The notes under the pieces were generated by a model that worked only from the letters and a program-made list of their open reading frames with translations, had not been told where the DNA came from and did not search any database. Both the position numbers and the translations under genes were made by a program. Positions 52,793 through 61,701 of a stretch of DNA of 64,000 bases are shown here, piece by piece (position 1 is the first letter of the stretch; each line of letters opens with the position of its first letter). The stretch covers positions 146,591 through 210,590 of the forward strand of contig JAOTVV010000003.1 in the NCBI GenBank assembly GCA_029863245.1, read 5' to 3'. The DNA comes from Gemmatimonadota bacterium. Lineage in GTDB: Bacteria; Gemmatimonadota; Gemmatimonadetes; Gemmatimonadales; GWC2-71-9.

Positions 52793-54621
52793 CGCGGCTT
52801 CGCGTCGGCGTCCTGGGCCGCCGCTCCCTCCGAGACTTGCAGGAGCTGATTTGCGGCCGGACGCAGCACGATCTGGTGGAGTCCGCTGGGCCATCGGATC
52901 TCCAGCGTGTCCGCCGATGTCAGCGTGCCGAGGCCGAAATGCTGAATGAGACTGTTTTGCGACAGGTAGGGGCTCTGAGTACCCACCTCACGGACCTGGA
53001 CCGTCCCGCCGGCAACGAGGCGCAGTCTCGCACCAACGGCCGATCGGTTACTCCGCCTTCCAGCGAGCTTCACCAACAGCCACCCATGGCGATTGCCACC
53101 TTCGTTGCGCAACAAGACGCCAGGCCCGCCGTTATTCACCACAAAGACGTCGACGTCCCCGTCGTTGTCATAGTCTCCGAACGCTGCGCCTCGACCCACG
53201 TATGCCTGTTCGAAGTACTCACCACTCACCGAAGACACATCGTAGAACCCGTCGTCTGCCCCGCGATTCCAGAACACTTTGTCGGTCATCGGTACGAGGA
53301 GTCGTGGATCGTCGTCCTCCTGCAGTGTGCTCCCGTTGACGACGAAGAGATCCAGGCGGCCGTCGTTGTCGTAATCGATGAAGGACGTTCCCCATCCGAT
53401 GAAGGGCAGTGCAACTTGCCCCAGTCCGTATCGGTCTGCCACGTCTATGAACTGCAGGGGCAGGGAAGTGTCGGATCCGAGAGCACGCAACTCCGACCGA
53501 AGGTTACTGTACAGCGCATTCTCCTGTGCGATCCAGTGCGTGACGAACATGTCCACGTCCTCGTCCCCATCCCAGTCGCCGATCGCGATCCCCATGGCGC
53601 CGCGGTAGTCGGCGACCCGAGCGGCCAGACTGATGTCCCTGAACGTTCCATCGCGCTGGTTCCAGTACAGCGCGTTGTCGGAAACGTCGTTCGCGACATA
53701 GAGATCGGGCCAGCCGTCATCGTCGAAGTCGGCCCACACGGCGCCGAGACTTCGCCCCGTTTCGCCCGACACACCGGCCTGCGCCGCCATTTCACTGAAG
53801 GTCCCGTCCCGGTTGTTGCGATACAGGAGGTTCCGTTCTGGCTCGAACGACGACGGATTGATGCTGGCGGGCTGCTCGACGTCGTACTGCAGCGAACTTG
53901 TTTGGTCAGCCAGATATCGATACTTGACGTATCCCGTCACGTAGAGGTCGAGGAAGCCGTCTCGATCGTAGTCGCCCCAGCACACCCCTGCCCAGAACCC
54001 AGGGCTCCCGCCGAGACCTGCCTCCAAGGTTCTGTCGGCGAACGTGCCGTCCCCGTTGTTGTGATACAGCACGTTGTCGCCGTAGGCCGACACGACGAGA
54101 TCGAGCCAGCCGTCGTTGTCGTAGTCTCCCCACGCCACCCCCATTCCCCATCCGCGGAACTGAACGCCGGCCTCCGCACTGACGTCGCGGAAGGTCCCGT
54201 CGCCGGCGTTGCGATACAACGCTGCATGTGCCGGAGACCGCGCCGTATCTTGCGTCTCAGCGGACGTCAGCGGTCCCACCTCGTTGACGACATAGAGGTC
54301 CAACCAGCCGTCGTTATCGAAGTCACCCCAAGCCGCGCCGGATCCCATGTCTTCTGGCAGCTGTGACGACCGGTGTCCGGTGAAGTGCTGGAAGGCGATC
54401 CCTGCTTCTTGGGTCACGTTCACGAACGTGACGCGCGGGTGATCCCCCGGGACCGACCGGTCGAGGTCGGCTTTCAACCCTGCAACTCGCTCGCCCGGTC
54501 GGTAGGTGGGTTCCGGCCTCGACGACAGCCACACCGCGACGACTGCTGCGGCGACGAAGAGTGCCCCGAGGGCCGCGGTCAGGAGCAGGAGCCTTCGACG
54601 TCGTGGCATCCGTGCCGGCAT
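52789..54621 (-). CDS. FG-GAP/VCBS + ASPIC/UnbV (CRTAC1-like) protein
   Basis: A 610-residue protein with an N-terminal signal anchor (LLLLTAALGALFVAAAVVAV). The propeller begins VTFVNVTQEAGIAFQHFTGH, the classic entry motif of this family. Calcium-loop repeats include DFDNDGWLDLYVVNE, DYDNDGWLDLVVS, DYDRDGFLDLYVT, DFDDDGWPDLYVAND and DYDNDGRLDLFVVNG. The ASPIC/UnbV tail is clear in NRSAVGARLRLVAGGTVQVR, NSLIQHFGLGTLTSADTLEI and RWPSGLHQ. Its 5' end is two bases downstream of the cytochrome gene and its 3' end overlaps the TPR gene, so all three are co-transcribed. An extracytoplasmic scaffold or adhesion role is plausible but unproven. Confidence 0.9.
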   Translation of the reverse strand: MPARMPRRRRLLLLTAALGALFVAAAVVAVWLSSRPEPTYRPGERVAGLKADLDRSVPGDHPRVTFVNVTQEAGIAFQHFTGHRSSQLPEDMGSGAAWGDFDNDGWLDLYVVNEVGPLTSAETQDTARSPAHAALYRNAGDGTFRDVSAEAGVQFRGWGMGVAWGDYDNDGWLDLVVSAYGDNVLYHNNGDGTFADRTLEAGLGGSPGFWAGVCWGDYDRDGFLDLYVTGYVKYRYLADQTSSLQYDVEQPASINPSSFEPERNLLYRNNRDGTFSEMAAQAGVSGETGRSLGAVWADFDDDGWPDLYVANDVSDNALYWNQRDGTFRDISLAARVADYRGAMGIAIGDWDGDEDVDMFVTHWIAQENALYSNLRSELRALGSDTSLPLQFIDVADRYGLGQVALPFIGWGTSFIDYDNDGRLDLFVVNGSTLQEDDDPRLLVPMTDKVFWNRGADDGFYDVSSVSGEYFEQAYVGRGAAFGDYDNDGDVDVFVVNNGGPGVLLRNEGGNRHGWLLVKLAGRRSNRSAVGARLRLVAGGTVQVREVGTQSPYLSQNSLIQHFGLGTLTSADTLEIRWPSGLHQIVLRPAANQLLQVSEGAAAQDADAKPR

Positions 54622-54623
54622 CG

Positions 54624-56723
54624 TTATGACGATTTCCGCGGCCTCACGACGATCGTCTTCTCGTCCTCCGACATCACGGTGACCGGGGCGGTCAGGTTGG
54701 CGTCCTCACCGAATAGGAAGTTCAGCAGAAACTGGTCTGCCTTTCTGTAGAGCAACTTCGCCGATACATGCAGCGTTGTGGCTTGCTGGCCGGGTGCCTT
54801 GAATTCGGCGTCGGTGTCGAGGGGTGGTGGCGCGTCGCCCTCACGGCGCTGCGCAGGAACCGTCGTTGCGGGACACGAGAAGCCGAATTCCGCTCGGTCG
54901 GACGCTCCGGGAAACATGGAGCGGCGGTATCGCACTCCAACCATTTCCCAGAGATTGTGCCGGTCGATCAGGTTACCGAACTGATCGACGGGTTCTGCTT
55001 TGAAGATGAAGGACCCGGGCTCAATGAAATGCCTCGCGTCTCGGCGCCCCGACTCAAAGACGATGTTGCCAGCCTGGTCCTTCACGGTGATCTCCACCCA
55101 CGCTTGAATGATATCCAGCGGTCCTGTGGGGAAGTCGTGGCCGACCTTGTTGTTGGTGACGACGGCCTGAACCTTCACCTGCTCCCCCGGGGTCACCGAA
55201 TCCGGGACGACAAGCTCCAGCGGAACGGCGGGGCCTGGGCGCCACTTGTCGGCAATCTCGGGGATTTCGATCTCACCCCGCAGCCACCGCTCCGTCAGAT
55301 CCGCGTGCTCCTGCGCCCCTTCGAGTTCCAGAGCCAGCGGCATGAACTGGTTGGCCGCGAGAAATCGATGGCTGCGGTGTTTGCTGTCACCCGCCGAACG
55401 ATTGTAATCGAGCACGTCCCCACTGGAAGGGTCATGGGAATCGGTCAACGGCATGTGGCATTCGCGGCACTCGACTGTTTGGCTCGGGTCGCCCGGCTCG
55501 TTCCACCTGCTGTTTTTCCAGTTGTCGTACTGGTTCTGGAGCTGCACCCATCCGACCTGGTTGATTTCCTCGTCGATGAACTGCTTGTGGCACGCTGCGC
55601 AGAACTCTGGGCTCTTGAACAGACGATGCTGGAGGCTCTTCACGTGATGGCGAGGATAGGCCCGGAGGAGAAAGTCTCTGAAGAACTGCGGCGTTTCTCC
55701 CTCGTCAAGCTCGAACATGTAACGCGTCGGTTGCGCAATAACGTAGTTCGCGTTCCCCTTGACGTCGGTTTCCTCGATTGCATGGCAAACGATGCAGGAC
55801 ACGCCTTCCTGATATCCGGCGAGGTTCGTGAGATCTTCAGTAAAGACGTTCTTGGTTCCGGAAAACAGCGAGATGGGATCATGACAGCCGCCGCAATAGC
55901 GGGTTGACTCGGCGCCGTTCTGTTCGGCCATCACTTTCTGTACCGACTGGAATGCCGCGTCCATCGCTGAGTAGCGGTGGGCACTGACCCGCCACTCTTT
56001 CACGATCTGCTCGTGACATCGTGCGGTTCCACAGGACTCCGAACCGCTCATGGATCGTGCATCGAACGCCATGGCTGTCTCGGTCCGCGCCAGGCTGGGT
56101 GCGAACGGCCGGTCCGGGCCATAGAGATAGCTGTAGTCCGCTGGGAACTCGTTCACCATCCTCGGCGGCTCATACCAGTACGCGACCAGCGCAACAGCCA
56201 CGAAGAGTGTCGCCGCGATGAGCAGCGAGCCCAGGCCAAAGTGCTTTGTGGCTGCGAGCGCAGAATCGCCGTCGGCCACACGGGCGGCTCGCAGCTCCCG
56301 ATTCACGAGGACGAGGATATGGGGAGCGACGGACACGATCAAGGCAAATGTGGCAACGATATGGATCAAGTCCCACGCGTAGCTGATACGGGTTGACCAC
56401 AATGCCTGTACGGTCAGCACCAGGCCGGATATGATGGCGACGGCCGTTGCTACCATGGCGAAATAGCCGGTGAGCTTCACGTGCGACATGCGTAATGGTT
56501 GATAGAGGAGCCAGTGGCGAGTCTGATACCAGCCAAATGGCACCAGGAACACGAGCCCGATCGCGGTATGGAGCAACACCATGACTTGGTTCGAGACCGA
56601 AAACGGGAGCAGGAAAATGGAAAGGCCCGTAAGCGTCTCGAAGAGCAGCAGGCCTGAGACCCACATGAGGAGCTTATGCTGCCATTCTTCGGATCTCGAA
56701 CGATTGCGACGAGGCTGTTCCAT
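54624..56723 (-). CDS. Membrane cytochrome b-like and multihaem cytochrome c fusion
   Basis: A 699-residue redox protein. Residues 15-185 hold five transmembrane helices with histidines in or near them (His52, His121, His135), suggesting b-type haem. The large exported part then has haem c sites: C231-GTAR-C236-H237 (CX4CH), and CXXCH at 277, 310, 375 and 419, five in all. The region between shares the style of cytochrome c554/NrfA-like multihaem proteins (YCGGCHDP, CIVCHAIEE, ECRECHMPL). The last 230 residues are beta-rich (PGEQVKVQAVVTNNKVGHDF), as in the C-terminal part of some multihaem cytochromes. The ATG follows GGAGTGA. It could move electrons between the quinone pool and an external partner. 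Confidence 0.85.
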   Translation of the reverse strand: MEQPRRNRSRSEEWQHKLLMWVSGLLLFETLTGLSIFLLPFSVSNQVMVLLHTAIGLVFLVPFGWYQTRHWLLYQPLRMSHVKLTGYFAMVATAVAIISGLVLTVQALWSTRISYAWDLIHIVATFALIVSVAPHILVLVNRELRAARVADGDSALAATKHFGLGSLLIAATLFVAVALVAYWYEPPRMVNEFPADYSYLYGPDRPFAPSLARTETAMAFDARSMSGSESCGTARCHEQIVKEWRVSAHRYSAMDAAFQSVQKVMAEQNGAESTRYCGGCHDPISLFSGTKNVFTEDLTNLAGYQEGVSCIVCHAIEETDVKGNANYVIAQPTRYMFELDEGETPQFFRDFLLRAYPRHHVKSLQHRLFKSPEFCAACHKQFIDEEINQVGWVQLQNQYDNWKNSRWNEPGDPSQTVECRECHMPLTDSHDPSSGDVLDYNRSAGDSKHRSHRFLAANQFMPLALELEGAQEHADLTERWLRGEIEIPEIADKWRPGPAVPLELVVPDSVTPGEQVKVQAVVTNNKVGHDFPTGPLDIIQAWVEITVKDQAGNIVFESGRRDARHFIEPGSFIFKAEPVDQFGNLIDRHNLWEMVGVRYRRSMFPGASDRAEFGFSCPATTVPAQRREGDAPPPLDTDAEFKAPGQQATTLHVSAKLLYRKADQFLLNFLFGEDANLTAPVTVMSEDEKTIVVRPRKSS

Positions 56724-57031
56724 TGGGTCACTCCATGCTTAAGAAAATGGTGCAACCGCGTAGCGTGTCGGAGCACATGCCGCACCCGACCTGCCCGCGT
56801 CAGTTTCAGGGCCTCATCGTAGAAAAACAGGTCGAGGAGTTCGGACGGAGCACGGGTGGAGCGTCGACAGGCAGCTGCCCACCCCTCCCGACCGTCTGCG
56901 CGGTAAATGGTCCTATTGGCGGGACGCAGCGCGATCGCGCGCGTCGGGCCTCCCGTCACCTCCCACTCACCGCAGCTTCCGCCGACGAGGCTAACTAATC
57001 TAAGGCAGGGGAACGGAAGGACGGAAGGTGG

Positions 57032-57064
57032 GGCGTGTGCCTTCAGCCGCTCGGCCACCCGTCC
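57032..57064 (-). pseudogene. 5' half of a tRNA-Ser gene
   Basis: Read on the minus strand it begins GGACGGGTGGCCGAGCGGCT and continues GAAGGCACACGCC. This is the acceptor strand, D-arm and 5' anticodon stem of a typical bacterial tRNA-Ser (GGxxxGGTGGCCGAGNGGCTGAAGGC). The anticodon loop, long variable arm and T-arm do not follow, so the gene is cut after the anticodon stem. The rest of 56724-57362 contains no gene that I can support. Confidence 0.6.
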
Positions 57065-57362
57065 CTGCGAGGGTAAGAGGTTAAACGGAAGAAATACAGT
57101 GAGTTACGGCGAGAGGGTCAAGGCTCCCGGGCTGTGTGGTGGCGCATGGCTCAGTCGCCGGTCGGTCGATCCGGAAGACCACGTCGGTACGGTGCTCCAC
57201 ACATCTGCGCGAGCTCCCACGCCTGACGTTGCGGGGCAGTTGCGCCGGTGCAATGGGTTCACTAATCTGCTACTGCTAGCAAATCTGATTGTGTTCACCG
57301 CGAGTAGGACGATTCCCCACTGGGACCTCCTCCCCGTCCTTACCCCGGTGCAGTGCCGGAAA

Positions 57363-57770
57363 GGGTATCCCTCCATCCTGTCGAGCTACGCGTTCAACTG
57401 TCCGGTGGGGAACTCGATGGGCCCGCCGTCCGATGCCGATGGAAACGCCTACGATGTGACCTGCGCGATGGTGGGATTCCGTCGCGCGGTGGTGGGGACC
57501 CAGATCCAGAACTGGTGGGACAACGGCGCGAATGTGATCGCGTTCTCGCGCGGCGACCGCGGTTTCGTTGCGCTCAATCTCGAAGGCACGACTGTGTCGG
57601 TGGATGCGGCCACCCCGCTTGCCCCGGGCACCTACTGCGACGCGCTCACGGGGGGCCTCGACGCCGGAGCCTGCGCGGGCCGGAGCGTGGTGGTCGACTC
57701 GGCGGGTCGCGTGCAGCTCGACCTCGCGGCCGGCAGGGCCGTCGCGATTCACGTGGGTACGCGCGTGTGA
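57363..57770 (+). pseudogene. C-terminal remnant of an exported alpha-amylase (GH13)
   Basis: Reads GYPSILSSYAFNCPVGNSMG, PPSDADGNAYDVTCA, then MVGFRRAVVGTQIQNWWDNG and NVIAFSRGDRGFVALNLEG. It ends PAGRAVAIHVGTRV-like. This is the end of the barrel and the C-terminal beta domain of animal/actinobacterial-type secreted alpha-amylases. The usual segment between 'VTCA' and 'MVGFR' (WVCEHR) is missing, and all catalytic residues, which lie further upstream, are absent. The frame is open upstream but without resemblance. It lies 22 bases before the GH77 gene, so it was probably the upstream gene of the same cluster. Confidence 0.75.
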
Positions 57771-57792
57771 TCCGGCCCGCGGTCCACCGCAC

Positions 57793-59706
57793 ATGAGAGA
57801 ACTGAGAGCCCTCCGGTCCCTCGCCAAGGCGATGGGCGTCCACACCCGCTACACGGACGGTCTCGGCAGGCGCGTGAGGGTGACGCCCGAAACGCTGCTC
57901 CGCGTCTGCACTGCGCTCGGCGTCCCCGTGACGCGTCCCGCGGATGCCGCCGATGCATTGCGAGCCCACCGCGCGGCCAAGAAGACCGGTGCCCTTGCGC
58001 CCGTCCTCGTCGCGTGGGACGGAGTGCTGCCTCCAGTCGCGATCTCCGGACGGGGTTCCGTCCAAGCAGAGATGCTGCGCGAAGACGGCACCGTCGCGCA
58101 GCTCGAGATCCACCGCAGGAAGCTGCGCCTGCCACACCCGCTTCCATTCGGCTACCACCGACTCACGGTGCACGCGTCCGGCGGTACCCAGACCTGCACG
58201 GTCATCGCCGCACCGGTCCAGGCGTTCCGTCGGCCAGGGGCACATCGGAGCTGGGGGGTGGGCTCGCAGCTCGCGGCGCTCCGCTCCGCGCGCAGCCGCT
58301 CCCTGGGCGACCTCCGGGATCTGGAGTCGGTGTGCCGCTGGGTGGGCGACCACGGCGGTGACCTGGTCATGGTCCTCCCGGTGCATCCCACGTTCAACCC
58401 GGAGCCTCCGGAGCCCAGCCCGTACTCACCGGTAAGCCGCCTCTTCTGGTCTGAACTAATCCTCGACTTGGGTGATGCGCACCGGCCGACGGCGCCTCCC
58501 ACCTCGCTCGACGTGACCCGGGCGGACGCCGAGGTCCGAGCGGCCATGGCGGGGCTCCCTGCGCCGGACTCCGCCCAGCTGGATGACGAGCTGGTCCAAT
58601 ACGCGCGGTTCCGGGGTGCGCAGGTCCGGCTGGGCCGGAACTGGCGGGCGTGGCCCACAGCGGCGCAGGCCGGCACACTGGTGCCCGACCACATCGACGC
58701 GGAGGAAGAACGGTTTCACCTCGTCGCACAGACGCTGGTGCGCCGCCAACTCCACGACCTGCGCCAGCGCTTAGACGGCGATGGGATCCGCCTGGGGCTG
58801 GACCTGGCGGTAGGCGTCCACCCCGACGGCTACGATCCGTGGTCGCGACAAACCCTATTTGGCCAAGGGATGTCGGTGGGCGCCCCGCCAGACGGAGGCT
58901 TCCCGAGCGGACAGGATTGGGGCTTTGCCCCCGTGCTCCCCGAGGCGTCGCGTCGCGAGGGACACCGGTACCTGGCGGCGTCCATCGCCAACCAAACGGC
59001 GCTCTCGGGCGTGCTCCGCGTGGACCACATCATGGCCTGGACCCGCCTCTACTGGATCCCCCACGGGTTCGGGCTGCACGAAGGGACCTACGTCTCGTAC
59101 CCCGCCGAAGAACTCTTCGCCATCCTCACGCTGGAGTCGAACCGACATCGGTGCGAGGTGGTGGGCGAGAACTTGGGCACCGTGCCTCCGGAGATCGACA
59201 AGGCGCTGCCGCGTCATCGGATCTGGGGGACGTATCTGGCGCAGTTCCAGGCATCAAAGGACCCGGACGTGGCGCCACCCACCGCCGCCGACATGGCGCA
59301 GGTGGGCACGCACGACACACCCACCTTCGCGGGGTGGCTTGTTGGTGCGGATATCGACGAGCGGGTGCGGCACCGTCTGCTGGCGGAGGAGGCGGTCCCG
59401 AGCGTCCGCGAGGAACGATCGCGCGCCACCCAACGGCTCGCCGACATGCTGGACTGCAGCGTGGACGAGCCGCAGGTCTTTCTGGCCCAGTTGCTGGAAT
59501 GGCTGGGACGGTCCGACAGCCCACTGGTGGTTCCCTGGCTCGAGGATCTTGTGCTCGAGGATCGTGGGGTGAACCTCCCTGGGACGCGGTCGTCGGAGCG
59601 CCCGAATTGGCAGCGTCCCATGCGGAAGCTCCTCGACGAGATCTTCGGTGACCCAGAGGTTGCCGCGCTCGTCCGTCGCCTCAACGACGCTCGAAACCCG
59701 GAGTGA
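57793..59706 (+). CDS. malQ: 4-alpha-glucanotransferase (GH77, amylomaltase)
   Basis: Transfers maltosyl and longer units between maltodextrins in the cytoplasm, releasing glucose. The ATG at 57793 gives a 637-residue protein; the open frame extends upstream through the amylase remnant in a different frame. The N-terminal 140 residues are a small beta domain as in the longer MalQ type. Catalytic barrel motifs: SPYSPVSRLFWSELILDL, RLGLDLAVGVHPDGYDPW (nucleophile Asp), LRVDHIMAWTRLYWIP, VVGENLGTVPPEID (acid/base Glu) and VGTHDTPTFAGW. It is the first intact gene of the starch cluster; a sugar transporter follows after 175 bases in which I see no gene. Confidence 0.93.
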   Translation: MRELRALRSLAKAMGVHTRYTDGLGRRVRVTPETLLRVCTALGVPVTRPADAADALRAHRAAKKTGALAPVLVAWDGVLPPVAISGRGSVQAEMLREDGTVAQLEIHRRKLRLPHPLPFGYHRLTVHASGGTQTCTVIAAPVQAFRRPGAHRSWGVGSQLAALRSARSRSLGDLRDLESVCRWVGDHGGDLVMVLPVHPTFNPEPPEPSPYSPVSRLFWSELILDLGDAHRPTAPPTSLDVTRADAEVRAAMAGLPAPDSAQLDDELVQYARFRGAQVRLGRNWRAWPTAAQAGTLVPDHIDAEEERFHLVAQTLVRRQLHDLRQRLDGDGIRLGLDLAVGVHPDGYDPWSRQTLFGQGMSVGAPPDGGFPSGQDWGFAPVLPEASRREGHRYLAASIANQTALSGVLRVDHIMAWTRLYWIPHGFGLHEGTYVSYPAEELFAILTLESNRHRCEVVGENLGTVPPEIDKALPRHRIWGTYLAQFQASKDPDVAPPTAADMAQVGTHDTPTFAGWLVGADIDERVRHRLLAEEAVPSVREERSRATQRLADMLDCSVDEPQVFLAQLLEWLGRSDSPLVVPWLEDLVLEDRGVNLPGTRSSERPNWQRPMRKLLDEIFGDPEVAALVRRLNDARNPE

Positions 59707-59881
59707 GTATCGTCAGGGCCAGACGCTTCGCAAGCTGCGAGAACGCTATGGGCCGCGGGAGTTCCACAGGTCCACCCGCCGCAAAGCGGTTCGCGCCCCG
59801 CTGTTCTCTGTGCTCGCGTCGCGACTGGCTGGGAGCAGCCACTCCGCCGCCACTGATGTTGATCGAAGCTAGAGTCCAACA

Positions 59882-61456
59882 ATGAGACCAGGGTCCACTG
59901 TGGAATCACGCTCCGCCACTGCTCCCGCCCGACCCAAGCCGCGCCTGTCGTTCTGGGATGTCTGGAACATGAGCTTCGGATTCTTGGGCATTCAGTTCGG
60001 CTTCGCCCTGCAGAACGCCAACGTGAGTCGGATCTTCGAGACGCTGGGCGCCAGCGTGGAGAACATCCCCATTCTGTGGATCGCTGCCCCCGTGACCGGG
60101 CTGCTGGTACAGCCCGTCGTGGGCTACTTCAGCGACCGTACGTGGAATCGCCTGGGCCGCCGCCGACCCTACTTCCTCGGCGGCGCCATCCTCGCCTCGC
60201 TGGCCCTGGTCGCCATGCCGAACTCGCCCACCCTGTGGGTGGCGGCCGGCATGCTCTGGATCATGGACGCCTCCATCAACATCTCCATGGAGCCGTTTCG
60301 CGCGTTCGTGGGAGACAACCTGCCGTCGGAGCAGCGCACCACCGGGTTCGCCATGCAGAGCTTCTTCATCGGCACCGGTGCGGTGGTGGCATCCGCGCTC
60401 CCGTGGCTGCTCACCGAGCAGTTCGGCGTAAGTAACGAAGCGCCCCGGGGCGTGATCCCTGACTCGGTGCGCCTCTCCTTCTACCTCGGCGCCGTGGTGT
60501 TCTTCGTCGCGGTGCTGTGGACGGTCATCCGGTCGAAGGAGTACTCGCCCGAGGAGATGGCGTCCTTCGAAGACAACAAGGAGCGGGAGGGCCAGGCGAA
60601 GGATCTGCGGACAGCAGAGGAGTATGCGCAGAACGGTGCACGACAACTCCGCCTGGGATGGATCCTTCTCGCCGTGGGTGCGCTGTTCAGCGTGTGGCTG
60701 GCACGCGAGCAGCTCTATCAGGTCATGATTTTGTCGGCCGGGGTCGGGTTCGTCGGTGTGTTGCTCGTCGTCGGCGGGCTCATGCAGCGCGGCGGCAAGT
60801 ACGACAACGGCTTCGTCACCATTCTGAACGACTTCCAGGACATGCCCCACACCATGAAGCAGCTGGCCTGGGTGCAGTTCTTCTCGTGGTTTGCACTCTT
60901 TGCCATGTGGATCTACACGACCGCGGCGGTGACCAGCCACATCTACGGTACCCATGACACAACGTCGGCGCTCTACAACGAAGGGGCCAACTGGGTAGGG
61001 GTCGCGTTCGGCGCCTACAACGGCGTTGCCGCCATGGTGGCGTTCGCCATTCCGGTCCTGGCGAAACGGACCAGCCGGAAGATCGCCCACGCCATCTGCC
61101 TGGTGTGTGGTGCGGCGGGGCTTCTCTCCATCTTCGCGATCTCGGAGCCTCGGTACCTGCTGGGCTCCATGGTGGGTGTGGGGATTGCCTGGGCGAGCAT
61201 CCTGTCGATGCCGTATGCAATCCTGACCGGGTCGCTGCCGCCCTCGAAGATGGGCTACTACATGGGTGTCTTCAACTTCTTCATTGTCATCCCGCAGATC
61301 GTCGCAGCGGCGATCCTGGGCTTCTTCGTGGGACGCTTCTTCGGCGGAGAGGCAATCTACGCCCTCCTCGTTGGCGGCGTGTCGCTCGTGCTCGCCGCGG
61401 CCCTGACGCTCTTCGTCGAGGACGCGGACGACGTGGCGGCGGCGGTGTCGGGTTGA
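59882..61456 (+). CDS. MFS sugar transporter, SLC45-like (maltose/sucrose:H+ symport type)
   Basis: A 524-residue membrane protein with about 12 helices. It begins LSFWDVWNMSFGFLGIQFGF and ALQNANVSRIFETLGA, the typical start of bacterial SLC45/GPH-like sugar symporters found beside maltodextrin genes. Loop 2-3 reads GYFSDRTWNRLGRRRPYFLG, the MFS signature. ASILSMPYAILTGSLPPSKM and GYYMGVFNFFIVIPQIVAAA are further family marks. The insert EYSPEEMASFEDNKEREGQA forms a central cytoplasmic loop. It lies between GH77 and alpha-amylase genes, so it probably imports maltose or short maltodextrins released outside the cell. Confidence 0.92.
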   Translation: MRPGSTVESRSATAPARPKPRLSFWDVWNMSFGFLGIQFGFALQNANVSRIFETLGASVENIPILWIAAPVTGLLVQPVVGYFSDRTWNRLGRRRPYFLGGAILASLALVAMPNSPTLWVAAGMLWIMDASINISMEPFRAFVGDNLPSEQRTTGFAMQSFFIGTGAVVASALPWLLTEQFGVSNEAPRGVIPDSVRLSFYLGAVVFFVAVLWTVIRSKEYSPEEMASFEDNKEREGQAKDLRTAEEYAQNGARQLRLGWILLAVGALFSVWLAREQLYQVMILSAGVGFVGVLLVVGGLMQRGGKYDNGFVTILNDFQDMPHTMKQLAWVQFFSWFALFAMWIYTTAAVTSHIYGTHDTTSALYNEGANWVGVAFGAYNGVAAMVAFAIPVLAKRTSRKIAHAICLVCGAAGLLSIFAISEPRYLLGSMVGVGIAWASILSMPYAILTGSLPPSKMGYYMGVFNFFIVIPQIVAAAILGFFVGRFFGGEAIYALLVGGVSLVLAAALTLFVEDADDVAAAVSG

Positions 61457-61701
61457 TGCGGACTGCCTTCCTGCACTCGGCGCAAGCCGAAGTCTTCCGT
61501 ACGGCTGAGCGTAACGGTGGGCCCCCGTAGCGGGCGTCAGTGAGCAATGCCCCCTCTTGGGATGCGTGTTCGAGTACGCGAACTGCAGGCCGCGGAGGGG
61601 CCCGCGGGAACGCTCTGCCCCCATTGGCCGCCAAGACGACGGCGCCGTGCGGGAGCGGCGCGAGATGCCAGATGGGTTCACAGCGAAAGGGTGATTCGAC
61701 T

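Noticed and set aside
56907..57362. Frame continuous with the amylase remnant on its 5' side
   Set aside because: No amylase resemblance before GYPSILSSYAF and no signal peptide, so it is read as random open frame next to a remnant rather than a working gene.
59906..61681. 591-codon open frame on the minus strand
   Set aside because: Antisense to the SLC45-like transporter, which has clear membrane helices and signatures; the opposite frame has none.
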